NCBI GenBank assembly: GCA_023429855.1 | Contig: JAEZDB010000069.1 | Span: forward strand, 1 to 7,876 | From: Actinomycetes bacterium | GTDB taxonomy: Bacteria > Actinomycetota > Thermoleophilia > Solirubrobacterales > Solirubrobacteraceae | Reading direction: 5' to 3' | Length of the DNA: 7,876 nt | In this document: positions 1-6,197 of the stretch, in pieces | Layout: each line of letters opens with the position of its first letter | How positions within the stretch are numbered: the stretch's first letter is position 1 | Program-made: the position numbers and the translations under genes | The notes under the pieces: model-generated | Databases searched by the model: none | Told to the model about the DNA's origin: nothing | The model's input: only the letters and a program-made list of their open reading frames with translations

Positions 1-1240
1 AGATGGCGCGCGAGATCACGAGGCGCTGGATCTCCGAGGTGCCCTCGAAGATCTCGTAGATGCGCGAGTCGCGGTGCATGCGCTCGACCGGGTACTCGCG
101 GGTGTAGCCCACGCCGCCGAGGATCTGCATCGCCTCGCCGGTGGCCCAGGTCGCGACCTGGCCGGCCTTGAGCTTGGCCATCGAGCCTTCGGCGTTCTCG
201 AACTTCGGGGTCTCGCCGCGGAAGATGCCGGCACCCATCCAGGCTGCGCGCCAGACGAGGAGGCGAGCGGCGTCGATCTCCATCTTCATGTCGGCGAGCT
301 TGAAGGCGATCGCCTGGTTGTCGATGATCGGGCGGCCGAACTGCTCGCGGCCCTTGGCGTACTCCAGGGCGTAGTCGTAGGCGGCGCGGGCGATGCCGAG
401 CGCCTGGGCGCCGACGGTCGGGCGCGAGGCCTCGAACGTGGCCATCGAAGCGTTGCCCTTGGACTTGCTGCCCTCACGAGCGCGGGCGAGGCGCTCGTCG
501 AGCTTGTCCTTGCCGCCGAGCAGTGCGGAGCCGGGGACGCGGCACTCGTCGAGGTTCACGTCGGACGTGTGCGAAGCGCGGAGGCCGTGCTTCTTGACCT
601 TGGAGCCCTGCGTGATGCCCTTGGTCTCATCCTTGGAGATCACGAAGGCCGCGTGGCCGCGGGCCTTGAGCGACGGGTCGACGGTCGCGATGACGACGTG
701 GACGTCGGCGATGCCGCCGTTGGTCGCCCAGGCCTTCTGGCCGTTGATGACCCACTCGTCGGTCTTCTCGTCGTACTTCGCCGTCGTGCGGATGGCGGAG
801 ACGTCGGAACCGGAGCCCGGCTCGGACGAGCAGAACGCAGCGACCTTGACGTCGTCCTTGGTGCCGAAGCAGCGCGGGACCCACTCGCCGATCTGGTCGC
901 CAGTGCCCTGGCCGAGGATGGCGGCCACGCCGAGGGTGGTGCCCATGATCGCCATGCCGATGCCGGCGTCGCCCCAGAAGAGCTCCTCCTGCACGACGGG
1001 GAGAGTCAGACCGGTCGGGTCGGCCCAGAGCTGCGCGAGGCCATCCAGCGAGTAGAGGTCGATCTTGGCGGCCTCCTGGATGATCGGCCACGGGGTCTCT
1101 TCGCGCTCGTCCCACTCGTGCGCGGCGGGGCGCACGGTGTTGGCGGCGAAGTCGTGGATCCACTCCTTGACGGCGAGCTGGTCCTCGTTGAGCGCGAACC
1201 CGATCTGGGTCGTCGTCTCTTCGGCTTCAGTGGTGCTCAT
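1..1240 (-). CDS. Acyl-CoA dehydrogenase, C-terminal end cut off by the window
   Basis: FAD-dependent alpha,beta-dehydrogenation of an acyl-CoA in fatty-acid or related acyl catabolism, in the cytoplasm. Reading the minus strand from the ATG at 1240 gives 413 codons with no stop before the window edge; only the last few residues should be missing. Visible hallmarks: CSSEPGSGSD at residues 137-146 (first family signature, FAD/substrate loop), NGQKAWATNGG around 166-176 with the conserved flavin-side Trp171, QILGGVGYTREYPVERMHRD at 372-391 (second signature), and IFEGTSEIQR at 397-406, where Glu399 is the expected catalytic base as in medium-chain enzymes. The N-terminus is some tens of residues longer than in the usual 380-residue enzymes. 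A Shine-Dalgarno-like GAGGGA at 1243-1248 supports this start. The gene is divergent from a TetR regulator. Family is certain; chain-length or substrate preference cannot be read from the sequence. Confidence 0.96.
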   Translation of the reverse strand, partial: MSTTEAEETTTQIGFALNEDQLAVKEWIHDFAANTVRPAAHEWDEREETPWPIIQEAAKIDLYSLDGLAQLWADPTGLTLPVVQEELFWGDAGIGMAIMGTTLGVAAILGQGTGDQIGEWVPRCFGTKDDVKVAAFCSSEPGSGSDVSAIRTTAKYDEKTDEWVINGQKAWATNGGIADVHVVIATVDPSLKARGHAAFVISKDETKGITQGSKVKKHGLRASHTSDVNLDECRVPGSALLGGKDKLDERLARAREGSKSKGNASMATFEASRPTVGAQALGIARAAYDYALEYAKGREQFGRPIIDNQAIAFKLADMKMEIDAARLLVWRAAWMGAGIFRGETPKFENAEGSMAKLKAGQVATWATGEAMQILGGVGYTREYPVERMHRDSRIYEIFEGTSEIQRLVISRAI

Positions 1241-1310
1241 GGTCCCTCGAACAGAGAAAGCTTGGGTTAAACGGATTCGTCGACGACGGACAGCGCCGCG
1301 ATCTACGGGC

Positions 1311-1340
1311 AGTGTAACCGACGTTTACACCGAACGTCTA
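1311..1340 (-). promoter_or_regulatory. Predicted promoter of the acyl-CoA dehydrogenase gene
   Basis: On the minus strand a -35-like TAGACG (1335-1340) lies 18 bases upstream of a -10-like TACACT (1311-1316), which fits the TANNNT pattern of actinobacterial housekeeping promoters. It predicts a transcript start near 1303 and a leader of about 60 bases. The -35 match is only 4 of 6. The palindrome at 1312-1330 fills most of the spacer and the -10, which strengthens the idea of a repressed promoter. Confidence 0.5.
1312..1330. promoter_or_regulatory. Palindromic operator candidate for the TetR-family repressor
   Basis: GTGTAA and TTACAC (1312-1317 and 1325-1330) are exact inverted arms, and the inner CG/CG pair extends the symmetry, so 16 of the 18 non-central positions pair across the centre at 1321. 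Length and symmetry are typical of TetR-family operators. It sits between the divergent dehydrogenase and TetR genes and covers the predicted -10 of the dehydrogenase. Binding by the neighbouring TetR is an inference from position. Confidence 0.6.
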
Positions 1341-1360
1341 CCCATCGTTCGAAAACGGGT

Positions 1361-1366
1361 TACGAT
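1361..1366 (+). promoter_or_regulatory. Predicted -10 element of the TetR gene (leaderless transcript)
   Basis: TACGAT fits TANNNT and ends 6 bases before the GTG start codon at 1373, so a transcript starting at the usual distance would begin at or near the start codon itself. No Shine-Dalgarno sequence is visible upstream of the GTG, in line with a leaderless message, which is common in actinobacteria. No convincing -35 hexamer is present. Confidence 0.4.
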
Positions 1367-1372
1367 GTCGCC

Positions 1373-2047
1373 GTGGCCGTCGGCGCAAAGCAATCTCAGA
1401 ATCGGCGCGAGCGTCGTGCCGAGATCATCGACGCCACCCGTGCGCTGCTCGATAAGCAGGGCGTCCAGGACGCCCCGATCGACCAGATCGCCCGCGAAGC
1501 CGGCATCAACAAGGCCCAGATCTACCGGTACTTCGAGAGCAAAGACGAGCTGCTCGCCCTCACGCTCGACCGGTACCTCGAAGAGCTCGACGCCGAGCTC
1601 GGCAAGCACCTCACCACCGCCGATCCGGTCGAGCGCCTCGACGAGCTGATCGCCTCGCTGATCGACTTCACCGTCGACCACCCGGCCTTCCTGGACTGCA
1701 CCTTCGCGCTGCTGCGGCAGCCCGCCGGCGAGCTCACTGCCGCAATGAGCGAGGGCGCGATGTTCCGCCTCGGCCGCGCGCTCGGCCGCTGCGTCGACCA
1801 CCTCGCAGCAGTGCTGCGCGACGGCGACGAGGCCGGCGTCTTCGTGGCCCGCGATCCCGAGACGCTCGCCAACCTGCTCTGCGCCCAGGCGCTCGGCATC
1901 ATGCAGCTGCTGCGCGTCGGCGCGGGCGTCCGCATGACGGGCGGCGGTTTCCCCGAGATCTTCCCGCTCGACAAGGGCCTCGTGCGCGAGGCCTGCCGCA
2001 ACGGCGTGCTGGCGAGCGTCGGCGCCAGCCGACAGCGCGCGAAGTAG
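1373..2047 (+). CDS. TetR-family transcriptional repressor
   Basis: DNA-binding, ligand-responsive dimeric repressor of 224 residues, the usual length for the family. Residues 10-60 form the TetR N-terminal domain: basic RRERRAEIIDATRALL, then the helix-turn-helix IDQIAREAGINKAQIYRYFE at 36-55 followed by SKDEL, the classic end of the motif. The rest is a helical ligand-binding and dimerisation domain with no assignable ligand. The start is GTG at 1373; an ATG at 1365 is out of frame, and no Shine-Dalgarno is visible, so translation may be leaderless. It is divergent from an acyl-CoA dehydrogenase, and a 19-bp palindrome lies between them, so it most likely represses that gene in response to an acyl-CoA or related molecule. 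The family is clear; target and ligand are inference. Confidence 0.93.
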   Translation: MAVGAKQSQNRRERRAEIIDATRALLDKQGVQDAPIDQIAREAGINKAQIYRYFESKDELLALTLDRYLEELDAELGKHLTTADPVERLDELIASLIDFTVDHPAFLDCTFALLRQPAGELTAAMSEGAMFRLGRALGRCVDHLAAVLRDGDEAGVFVARDPETLANLLCAQALGIMQLLRVGAGVRMTGGGFPEIFPLDKGLVREACRNGVLASVGASRQRAK

Positions 2048-2102
2048 CCGGGCGGCGCTCTGACAGGCGCACTCCCTCCGCGGCACAACGCAACTTCACA
2101 TC

Positions 2103-3554
2103 ATGCTGCGTGTCCCAACCGCCGTGAAGATTGCCAACATCCGAACTCTTCGTTCCCTAGCGGCCGGAATGGCCGGGGCGTGCGCGCTCGGTGTTGGCGA
2201 AGCGCCGGCCCTCGGAGCCGAACTCAACGTGATCGTGCCGCAGCCCGTCGCGACGTTCGACCTGCCGTCCGAGGACAGCGAGGCGCTGAGGTGGTTTTCG
2301 AACTGGCTACTGCGACCAGATGGGAGCTTCGGGTATTTCACTGAGCGATACCGCGTCCCGATCGACGGCCCCACCGAGCTGGTCAGCGCCGGCGGTCCAG
2401 TCGCTCCCGGCCAGCTGCGCCGCCAGCCTCTAGAAGGCGTCCTCGGCGGTTTGACGCCGAGCCGCGAGATGGCCGTGACGGGGAGCGGCGGCTACGACTG
2501 GGTCGTCCACGAAACGGAGTCCGGTCCCGCTCTCCTGGCCATCGACGACCGAGGCCACGTCGCAACGCAAGCGTCGCTAGGCGTGAGAGGCGGAACTCAT
2601 GCACTAGCGCTAGTACCTACCGGCGCAGGACTGCGGATCCTTCTCCGCGAGGCGACGAGCGACGGGCCCGTGGTAAGACGCGCTAACGGCACCGCGGTCG
2701 CACACGTCGACCAATTGGATTCGCTGCGGTCGGCGGTTGGTCGCGCCGACGGTTCAATCCTCCTCTCCGGGTTCGGCCAACTCGGCGCGCCCAAGGCAGC
2801 GAAGGCGTGGTCGGAGTCAGTCGTCAGGGTGACCGCGCGAGGCAGGGTTTCGCTCGCGCGCGACCGCCGTGGAAGGTTGGTGTCGGGCGATCCGCTCGCA
2901 GCCGTAAGAGGTGGCGTCCTCATCTCCAAGGCCGGCGAGGACCTCCCCTTCCGGCACCAACAGATCTCACTGCTCACCGACGATGCGCGGGTCGTGCACC
3001 GCACCGACCTCGCCGACCTCGACTTGCCTTGGTCGAACGCCTGCCTCGCGAGCAGAGTTGGGGTGAAGCTCACCTGGGCAGCTTCGGACGCTTCGGGCCT
3101 CCCGATCCTGGGAGTGGACTGCTTCCGCCGCGGAGATTCCGACGACGTATCGCTCGAATCGTTCACGGTCGGCCTGGACCGCGAGTTCCGCGCCCGCTGG
3201 GCCGTCGCGGGGAACGAGCAACCGAACCTCGGCGCGGATGCCCGGCTCTACTCCGTGATTGGCCTCTCCCGACTCGTCGCGTGGCGGGTGCCCGGCGATA
3301 ACGGACCGCGGCGTGGACGGGTCGTGTCAGTGCGGCGCGTCGGGACTGGCGCGGCCGTCACGATCCGCTGCCGCGCAAACCACGGCACCGTTTGCGCTGG
3401 CACGGTGCGGCTGACCCGAGGAAGTTCGAAGGCCGCAACCACGCTGCCCTACGCGCTCTACGGCCGCCCCGGAAAGTCTGCCGCGGCAATCCGCCGGCAC
3501 TTCGACGCGCTTCCTGCCGGGTCCGGCCCGCTGCGCGCCACCGTCACCGAATAG
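2103..3554 (+). CDS. Probable secreted protein of unknown function (483 residues)
   Basis: I do not recognise a family. The N-terminus has basic residues (Lys9, Arg14, Arg17) followed by an Ala/Gly/Leu-rich stretch (18-39) ending ALGA, a plausible but weak export signal with cleavage near residue 39. The body is rich in short beta-strand-like segments with Gly/Asp turns (for example WVVHETESGPALLAIDDRG), which would suit a beta-propeller-like fold, but I cannot show regular repeats. Near residue 420 comes TIRCRANHGTVCAGTVRLTR, a Cys-spaced beta module of a kind I associate with exported Solirubrobacterales proteins, followed by a Gly-Lys-Ser stretch and RATVTE at the end. There is no Shine-Dalgarno before the ATG at 2103; GTG at 2124 is an alternative. 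Codons such as CTA and GTA (around 2600-2620) look less GC-biased than in the flanking genes, which may indicate relaxed selection or transfer. The reading frame is long and uninterrupted, so the gene itself is likely real. Confidence 0.75.
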   Translation: MLRVPTAVKIANIRTLRSLAAGMAGACALGVGEAPALGAELNVIVPQPVATFDLPSEDSEALRWFSNWLLRPDGSFGYFTERYRVPIDGPTELVSAGGPVAPGQLRRQPLEGVLGGLTPSREMAVTGSGGYDWVVHETESGPALLAIDDRGHVATQASLGVRGGTHALALVPTGAGLRILLREATSDGPVVRRANGTAVAHVDQLDSLRSAVGRADGSILLSGFGQLGAPKAAKAWSESVVRVTARGRVSLARDRRGRLVSGDPLAAVRGGVLISKAGEDLPFRHQQISLLTDDARVVHRTDLADLDLPWSNACLASRVGVKLTWAASDASGLPILGVDCFRRGDSDDVSLESFTVGLDREFRARWAVAGNEQPNLGADARLYSVIGLSRLVAWRVPGDNGPRRGRVVSVRRVGTGAAVTIRCRANHGTVCAGTVRLTRGSSKAATTLPYALYGRPGKSAAAIRRHFDALPAGSGPLRATVTE

Positions 3555-3566
3555 GAGGGATCCAGC

Positions 3567-4115
3567 TCAGGCCGACGGCAGCGTGGGCGCGTCGTCGTCG
3601 TCGGCCTGGGGCTGTTTGTTGTACCAGTCGGTCAGTCGGCGGCCGAGCAGCGGCGACAGGGTCGCGGCGAGCTGATGCGCCTCTTCGTCGGCGACCTCGC
3701 CCTCCATACCGAGCACGTCGTGTGCGAGGCGGCGCGCCGCGCGGCGACGAGTGGAGAGCACGAGAGCCGTGCTCATGCCGTCGGCGGTGAGCCGCAGCGG
3801 GTGGCGCTCGACGAGGCCCATGGTCTCCAGGCGGCCGATCATCTCGTGCGCCGACGGCGTCGAGACGCCGAGGCGGCGAGCGACGGCGGCGGCCGTCAGT
3901 CGCGGCTCATCACGGTCGACCTCGAAGATGGCCAGCAGGTAGCGGGCCGTCGAAACGGTCGAGGCGACGCAGGGATGCGCCTCCGTCGGCGGGATGTCGT
4001 GATGGGTTCTCGGCACGAGATTGAAGACCGAGGGGCGCGGAAGGCACGCGTCCTCGTCTGAGGAGGATAGACCTTGGCTCCCCGGACCGGCACCCTTTTC
4101 GCGTTTATCGGTCAT
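3567..4115 (-). CDS. DtxR/MntR-like regulator lacking the usual metal ligands
   Basis: Last gene of the leftward iron operon, 182 residues from the ATG at 4115 (11-base overlap with the preceding gene; ATG at 4124 and GTG at 4016 are alternatives, the latter giving a shorter N-terminus). Residues 55-100 resemble the DtxR winged helix: TARYLLAIFEV, AAAVARRLGVSTPSAHEMIG, RLETMGLVER. Residues 107-161 align without gaps with the DtxR dimerisation helices, ending GRRL. The protein stops after this domain, so there is no SH3/FeoA-like domain, as in MntR. By that alignment the DtxR ligands Met10, His79, Glu83, His98, Cys102, Glu105 and His106 become Arg58, Arg124, Arg128, Asp143, His147, Ala150 and Ala151, so classical metal sensing looks lost. 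DtxR Ser37 and Pro39 of the recognition helix are kept (Ser85, Pro87) and Gln43 is Glu91. The N-terminal extension contains THHD (37-40) and EAHPC (45-49), possible alternative ligands. A role as an iron-linked regulator is inferred from family and operon. Confidence 0.82.
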   Translation of the reverse strand: MTDKREKGAGPGSQGLSSSDEDACLPRPSVFNLVPRTHHDIPPTEAHPCVASTVSTARYLLAIFEVDRDEPRLTAAAVARRLGVSTPSAHEMIGRLETMGLVERHPLRLTADGMSTALVLSTRRRAARRLAHDVLGMEGEVADEEAHQLAATLSPLLGRRLTDWYNKQPQADDDDAPTLPSA

Positions 4116-4914
4116 CAGGCGCATCGTGGTGGTCGCTCGTACCGATCTTCCAGTACCCCGTGATCTTGGTCGACGCCTTTGGCAGACCCAGCTCATCGCG
4201 CAGGTAGCGCCGCAGCGCACGGGCCGATTCGGCCTCCGTCGCGACCCACGCGTAGCCGTCGCCGCCAGGCAGTTCGAGCGCTCGCACGGCGCTGACCAGC
4301 GACTCGCCCGGCTTCGCGCCGTCGCGGTGCAGCCACGTGAGCTCGGTGTTCGGACCAGCGTCAACGGCGACCTCGTCGGCGGCGCCGCCAACCTCGATCA
4401 CCACGATCGCGCGCACCCCCCGCGGCAATTCCTCGAGCCGTCGCGAGATCGACGGGATCGCCGTCTCGTCGCCCGCCAGCAGGAACCAGTCGGGCGCGCC
4501 CTCGATCACGGCGGAGCCGCGCGGGCCGATCTGCCCTACGGTCGTGCCGGGCGCGGCGCCAGCGGCCCAGGTCGCGCCTGGGCCGTCGCCGTGGACGACG
4601 ATGTCGACCACCAGTTCAGCGGCGGCCGCGTCGAAGGAGCGCGGCGTGTAATCGCGCATCGGAGGCCGCGTCGCGTCGCGGCTGATGCCACGCTCGCCGA
4701 GCTCCGGCAGCTCGATCTCGCTCTGGCCCGGGAACGGGAAGATCAGCTTGATGTGGTCGTCGGGCGCTGCGCTCGCAAACCGCTCGAGCGGCCCGGTGAG
4801 CGTGACGCGCCGCAGCGACGGCGTGAGGTCCTCCACCGCGGTCACGGTGAGCAGGCGGACCTCCAGCTCGTGTGCGACGCGGCGGACGCTGAACGGCGCA
4901 GTCTGCTCGCTCAT
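4105..4914 (-). CDS. Siderophore-interacting protein (FAD-dependent ferric-siderophore reductase, SIP/ViuB family)
   Basis: Cytoplasmic flavoprotein of 269 residues that reduces the iron of imported ferric siderophores so that it is released as Fe(II); length is normal for the family. Visible hallmarks in order: DDHIKLIFP (52-60); RDYTPRSFD (87-95), the FAD-binding R-x-Y-T-x-R motif; HGDGPGATWA (108-117), the flavin phosphate region; IGPRGS (129-134); FLLAGDETAIPSI (144-156), the nucleotide-binding loop; and the family C-terminus GYWKIG followed by a short acidic/His tail. The start is the ATG at 4914, which overlaps the upstream stop as ATGA, with AAGGTG a few bases before it as Shine-Dalgarno. 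It is third in the leftward operon and faces the siderophore-binding lipoprotein and esterase across the shared promoter. The electron donor (NAD(P)H or ferredoxin type) cannot be decided from the sequence. Confidence 0.94.
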   Translation of the reverse strand: MSEQTAPFSVRRVAHELEVRLLTVTAVEDLTPSLRRVTLTGPLERFASAAPDDHIKLIFPFPGQSEIELPELGERGISRDATRPPMRDYTPRSFDAAAAELVVDIVVHGDGPGATWAAGAAPGTTVGQIGPRGSAVIEGAPDWFLLAGDETAIPSISRRLEELPRGVRAIVVIEVGGAADEVAVDAGPNTELTWLHRDGAKPGESLVSAVRALELPGGDGYAWVATEAESARALRRYLRDELGLPKASTKITGYWKIGTSDHHDAPDDR

Positions 4915-5741
4915 CGCGTCACCTTGGCGTCCTGCTTGACGGTGTCTTCGCCGTTCGTGTCCTTCAGGACGATCAGCACCTTGAGCTCCTTGCTGCGCTT
5001 GAGCAGCGCGGTGCCGTCGGCGGTGAGCGTGAGGTGCAGCGTCTCGCTGCCGAGCTTGTCGACGAAGTAGCTCCCGGCCTTCGCCACGGTGCGCTTCTTG
5101 GCGTTGCCCTTTCCGAGCTTGACCTTCCCCTTCGTCGTCACGGTGACCGTGCCAGCCGAGCCGAACGCGCCGGCCTTGAGCTTCAGCGCGATCTTCTTCT
5201 TCGTCTTGCTGCGCCGCACCGTGGTGTCGACGAGCCACACGGGACCAGCCGGCGTGGTCGCGATCGGCGTCGTCGGCATCGCAACCGGCGACGTCGCCTC
5301 GGGTGTCGACGGCTGCGGCGCGGCCGAGCCGACCTGGAACGTCGCCCGCAAGCTCCGCGGGTGGCCCGAGAGGAAGCGCAAGACGTGATCGCCGGCCGCC
5401 ACCGGACTCTCCGGAGCCGCCTTCGAGAGGTCGACCGAGCCGCTGATGGTGCCGTCGGCGGCCGCGGTGACCTCGGCGAAGCGGTCGGACTTGCTCGACT
5501 GCAGGATCGCGCCGTCGTCGATCTTGACCGTGACCACCTCGCCAGCCGCAAAGCCGGTCCCGGTGAACGTCGCCGTGCCGCCTGCTGCGATCGGTGAGTT
5601 CGTCACGGTGGCCACAGCGCCGCCCGGATTGTCGACGGCGCCTCCGGGCGGGATCGCCGACGCGCCGCCAGCCAGCCCGACCGCCAGCAACGCCGCAAGC
5701 GGCAGGATCCGCCGCGACCTCAGCATTGGACGCGCCGCCAT
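4911..5741 (-). CDS. Secreted two-domain protein with a VKIDDG/HVLRFL module and a basic C-terminal beta domain
   Basis: A 276-residue exported protein of unknown exact role. Signal peptide at 1-29 (MLRSRR, then LPLAALLAVGLAGGASA) with predicted cleavage after ASA, leaving a mature end IPPGGA. Module 1 (about 42-138) is Ig-like in pattern: AGGTATFTGTGF, GEVVTVKIDDGAIL (68-80), AAGDHVLRFLSG (115-126), ending ATFQV. It is clearly related to the single module of the gene upstream. A Pro/Thr/Ala-rich linker (139-167) leads to a Lys-rich domain (168-276) with strands such as GTVTVTTKGKVKLGKG and TALLKRSKELKVLIVL. There is no LPXTG motif, C-terminal membrane segment or cysteine in the mature protein, so it is probably released or bound non-covalently to the envelope. 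Its ATG overlaps the previous stop as TGATG, and its stop overlaps the SIP start as ATGA. An alternative start is the ATG at 5726. The setting suggests a role in iron, siderophore or haem handling at the cell surface; this is inference. Confidence 0.86.
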   Translation of the reverse strand: MAARPMLRSRRILPLAALLAVGLAGGASAIPPGGAVDNPGGAVATVTNSPIAAGGTATFTGTGFAAGEVVTVKIDDGAILQSSKSDRFAEVTAAADGTISGSVDLSKAAPESPVAAGDHVLRFLSGHPRSLRATFQVGSAAPQPSTPEATSPVAMPTTPIATTPAGPVWLVDTTVRRSKTKKKIALKLKAGAFGSAGTVTVTTKGKVKLGKGNAKKRTVAKAGSYFVDKLGSETLHLTLTADGTALLKRSKELKVLIVLKDTNGEDTVKQDAKVTR

Positions 5742-6193
5742 CACTTCGTGACCTTGAACGTCTTGCTCTTGATGCTCGTCGACGGCTTCGCCGCGAGGAA
5801 GCGGAGCCAGTGGCTGCCAGCCTTGACCTGCTTGGGGATCGTCACGTAGCCGGAGAACTTCTTCGATTTGATCGGGAAGACGGCGAGGATGATGCCGTCG
5901 TCGAGCTTGACCGTGACCTTGGCGCCCTTCTCGGTGCGCGAGCCCTTGCTCTTCCAGTTCGTGCCCGTCACCTTGATGCGGCCACCGGCCTTGACCTTGG
6001 TCGTGGAGATCGTCACCTTCGCGCCGTTGGACTTGCTCTTCGCGCCACCCGGCGGGACGGCCCCCGCGCCCTGTGGCAACGCCAGCGCAGCTGCGCCAAC
6101 ACCGACGGCCCCGCTGGCCAGCACTGCAGCAAGGCGGCGCGAGCGCTGCGAGGCCGAAAAGCGGGTGGATCGGGTGGAGCGGACGGTCGACAT
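5741..6193 (-). CDS. Small secreted lysine-rich protein, single VKLDDG/HWLRFL module
   Basis: First gene of the leftward iron operon; 150 residues. An Arg-rich N-terminus (MSTVRSTRSTRFSASQRSRR) and a hydrophobic stretch (21-39) end at GAGA, giving predicted cleavage after residue 45 and a mature start VPPGGA. The mature chain of about 105 residues is one beta-rich module: KVTISTTKVKAGGRIKVTGT (59-78), AKVTVKLDDGIIL (91-103), FSGYVTIP (113-120), AGSHWLRFLAAKPS (125-138), ending TFKVTK. About one residue in five is lysine, so the mature protein is strongly basic; there is no cysteine and only one histidine (His128), in the shared HxLRFL motif. A GGAGG at 6198-6202 fixes the start at 6193, and an iron box lies about 75 bases upstream. 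The module resembles Ig-like segments that I associate with actinobacterial haem-uptake (HtaA-type) surface proteins, but I cannot confirm that here. Function is unknown; a surface iron or haem/siderophore role is suggested by the operon. Confidence 0.85.
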   Translation of the reverse strand: MSTVRSTRSTRFSASQRSRRLAAVLASGAVGVGAAALALPQGAGAVPPGGAKSKSNGAKVTISTTKVKAGGRIKVTGTNWKSKGSRTEKGAKVTVKLDDGIILAVFPIKSKKFSGYVTIPKQVKAGSHWLRFLAAKPSTSIKSKTFKVTK

Positions 6194-6197
6194 CGGG

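Noticed and set aside
74..1270. Long plus-strand open frame (398 residues) over the dehydrogenase
   Set aside because: It is antisense to a gene with unmistakable acyl-CoA dehydrogenase signatures; its Gly/Ala/Arg/Asp/Leu-rich product with no domain is typical of an opposite-strand shadow in GC-rich DNA.
1325..2086. Minus-strand open frame (253 residues) opposite the TetR gene
   Set aside because: Antisense shadow of a well-supported TetR gene; its translation has no recognisable domain and would cover the divergent promoter.
2047..2102. Short stem GCCG/CGGC and a TTGACA-like CTGACA (2060-2065) after the TetR stop
   Set aside because: The 4-bp stem has no T-run and the hexamer has no fitting -10 element; neither is strong enough to annotate as terminator or promoter.
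3552..3570. Possible terminator between the convergent genes
   Set aside because: The 12-base gap holds no inverted repeat or T-run that I can see, so no terminator is called.
3567..4391. Extended N-terminus of the DtxR-like protein from 4391
   Set aside because: Residues before 4124 are an Arg/Ser/Thr-rich shadow of the siderophore-interacting protein gene and carry no domain.
4105..5238. Longer version of the siderophore-interacting protein starting at 5238
   Set aside because: The added residues are a Lys/Arg/Gly-rich shadow of the upstream secreted-protein gene; the ATGA overlap and a Shine-Dalgarno support the ATG at 4914.
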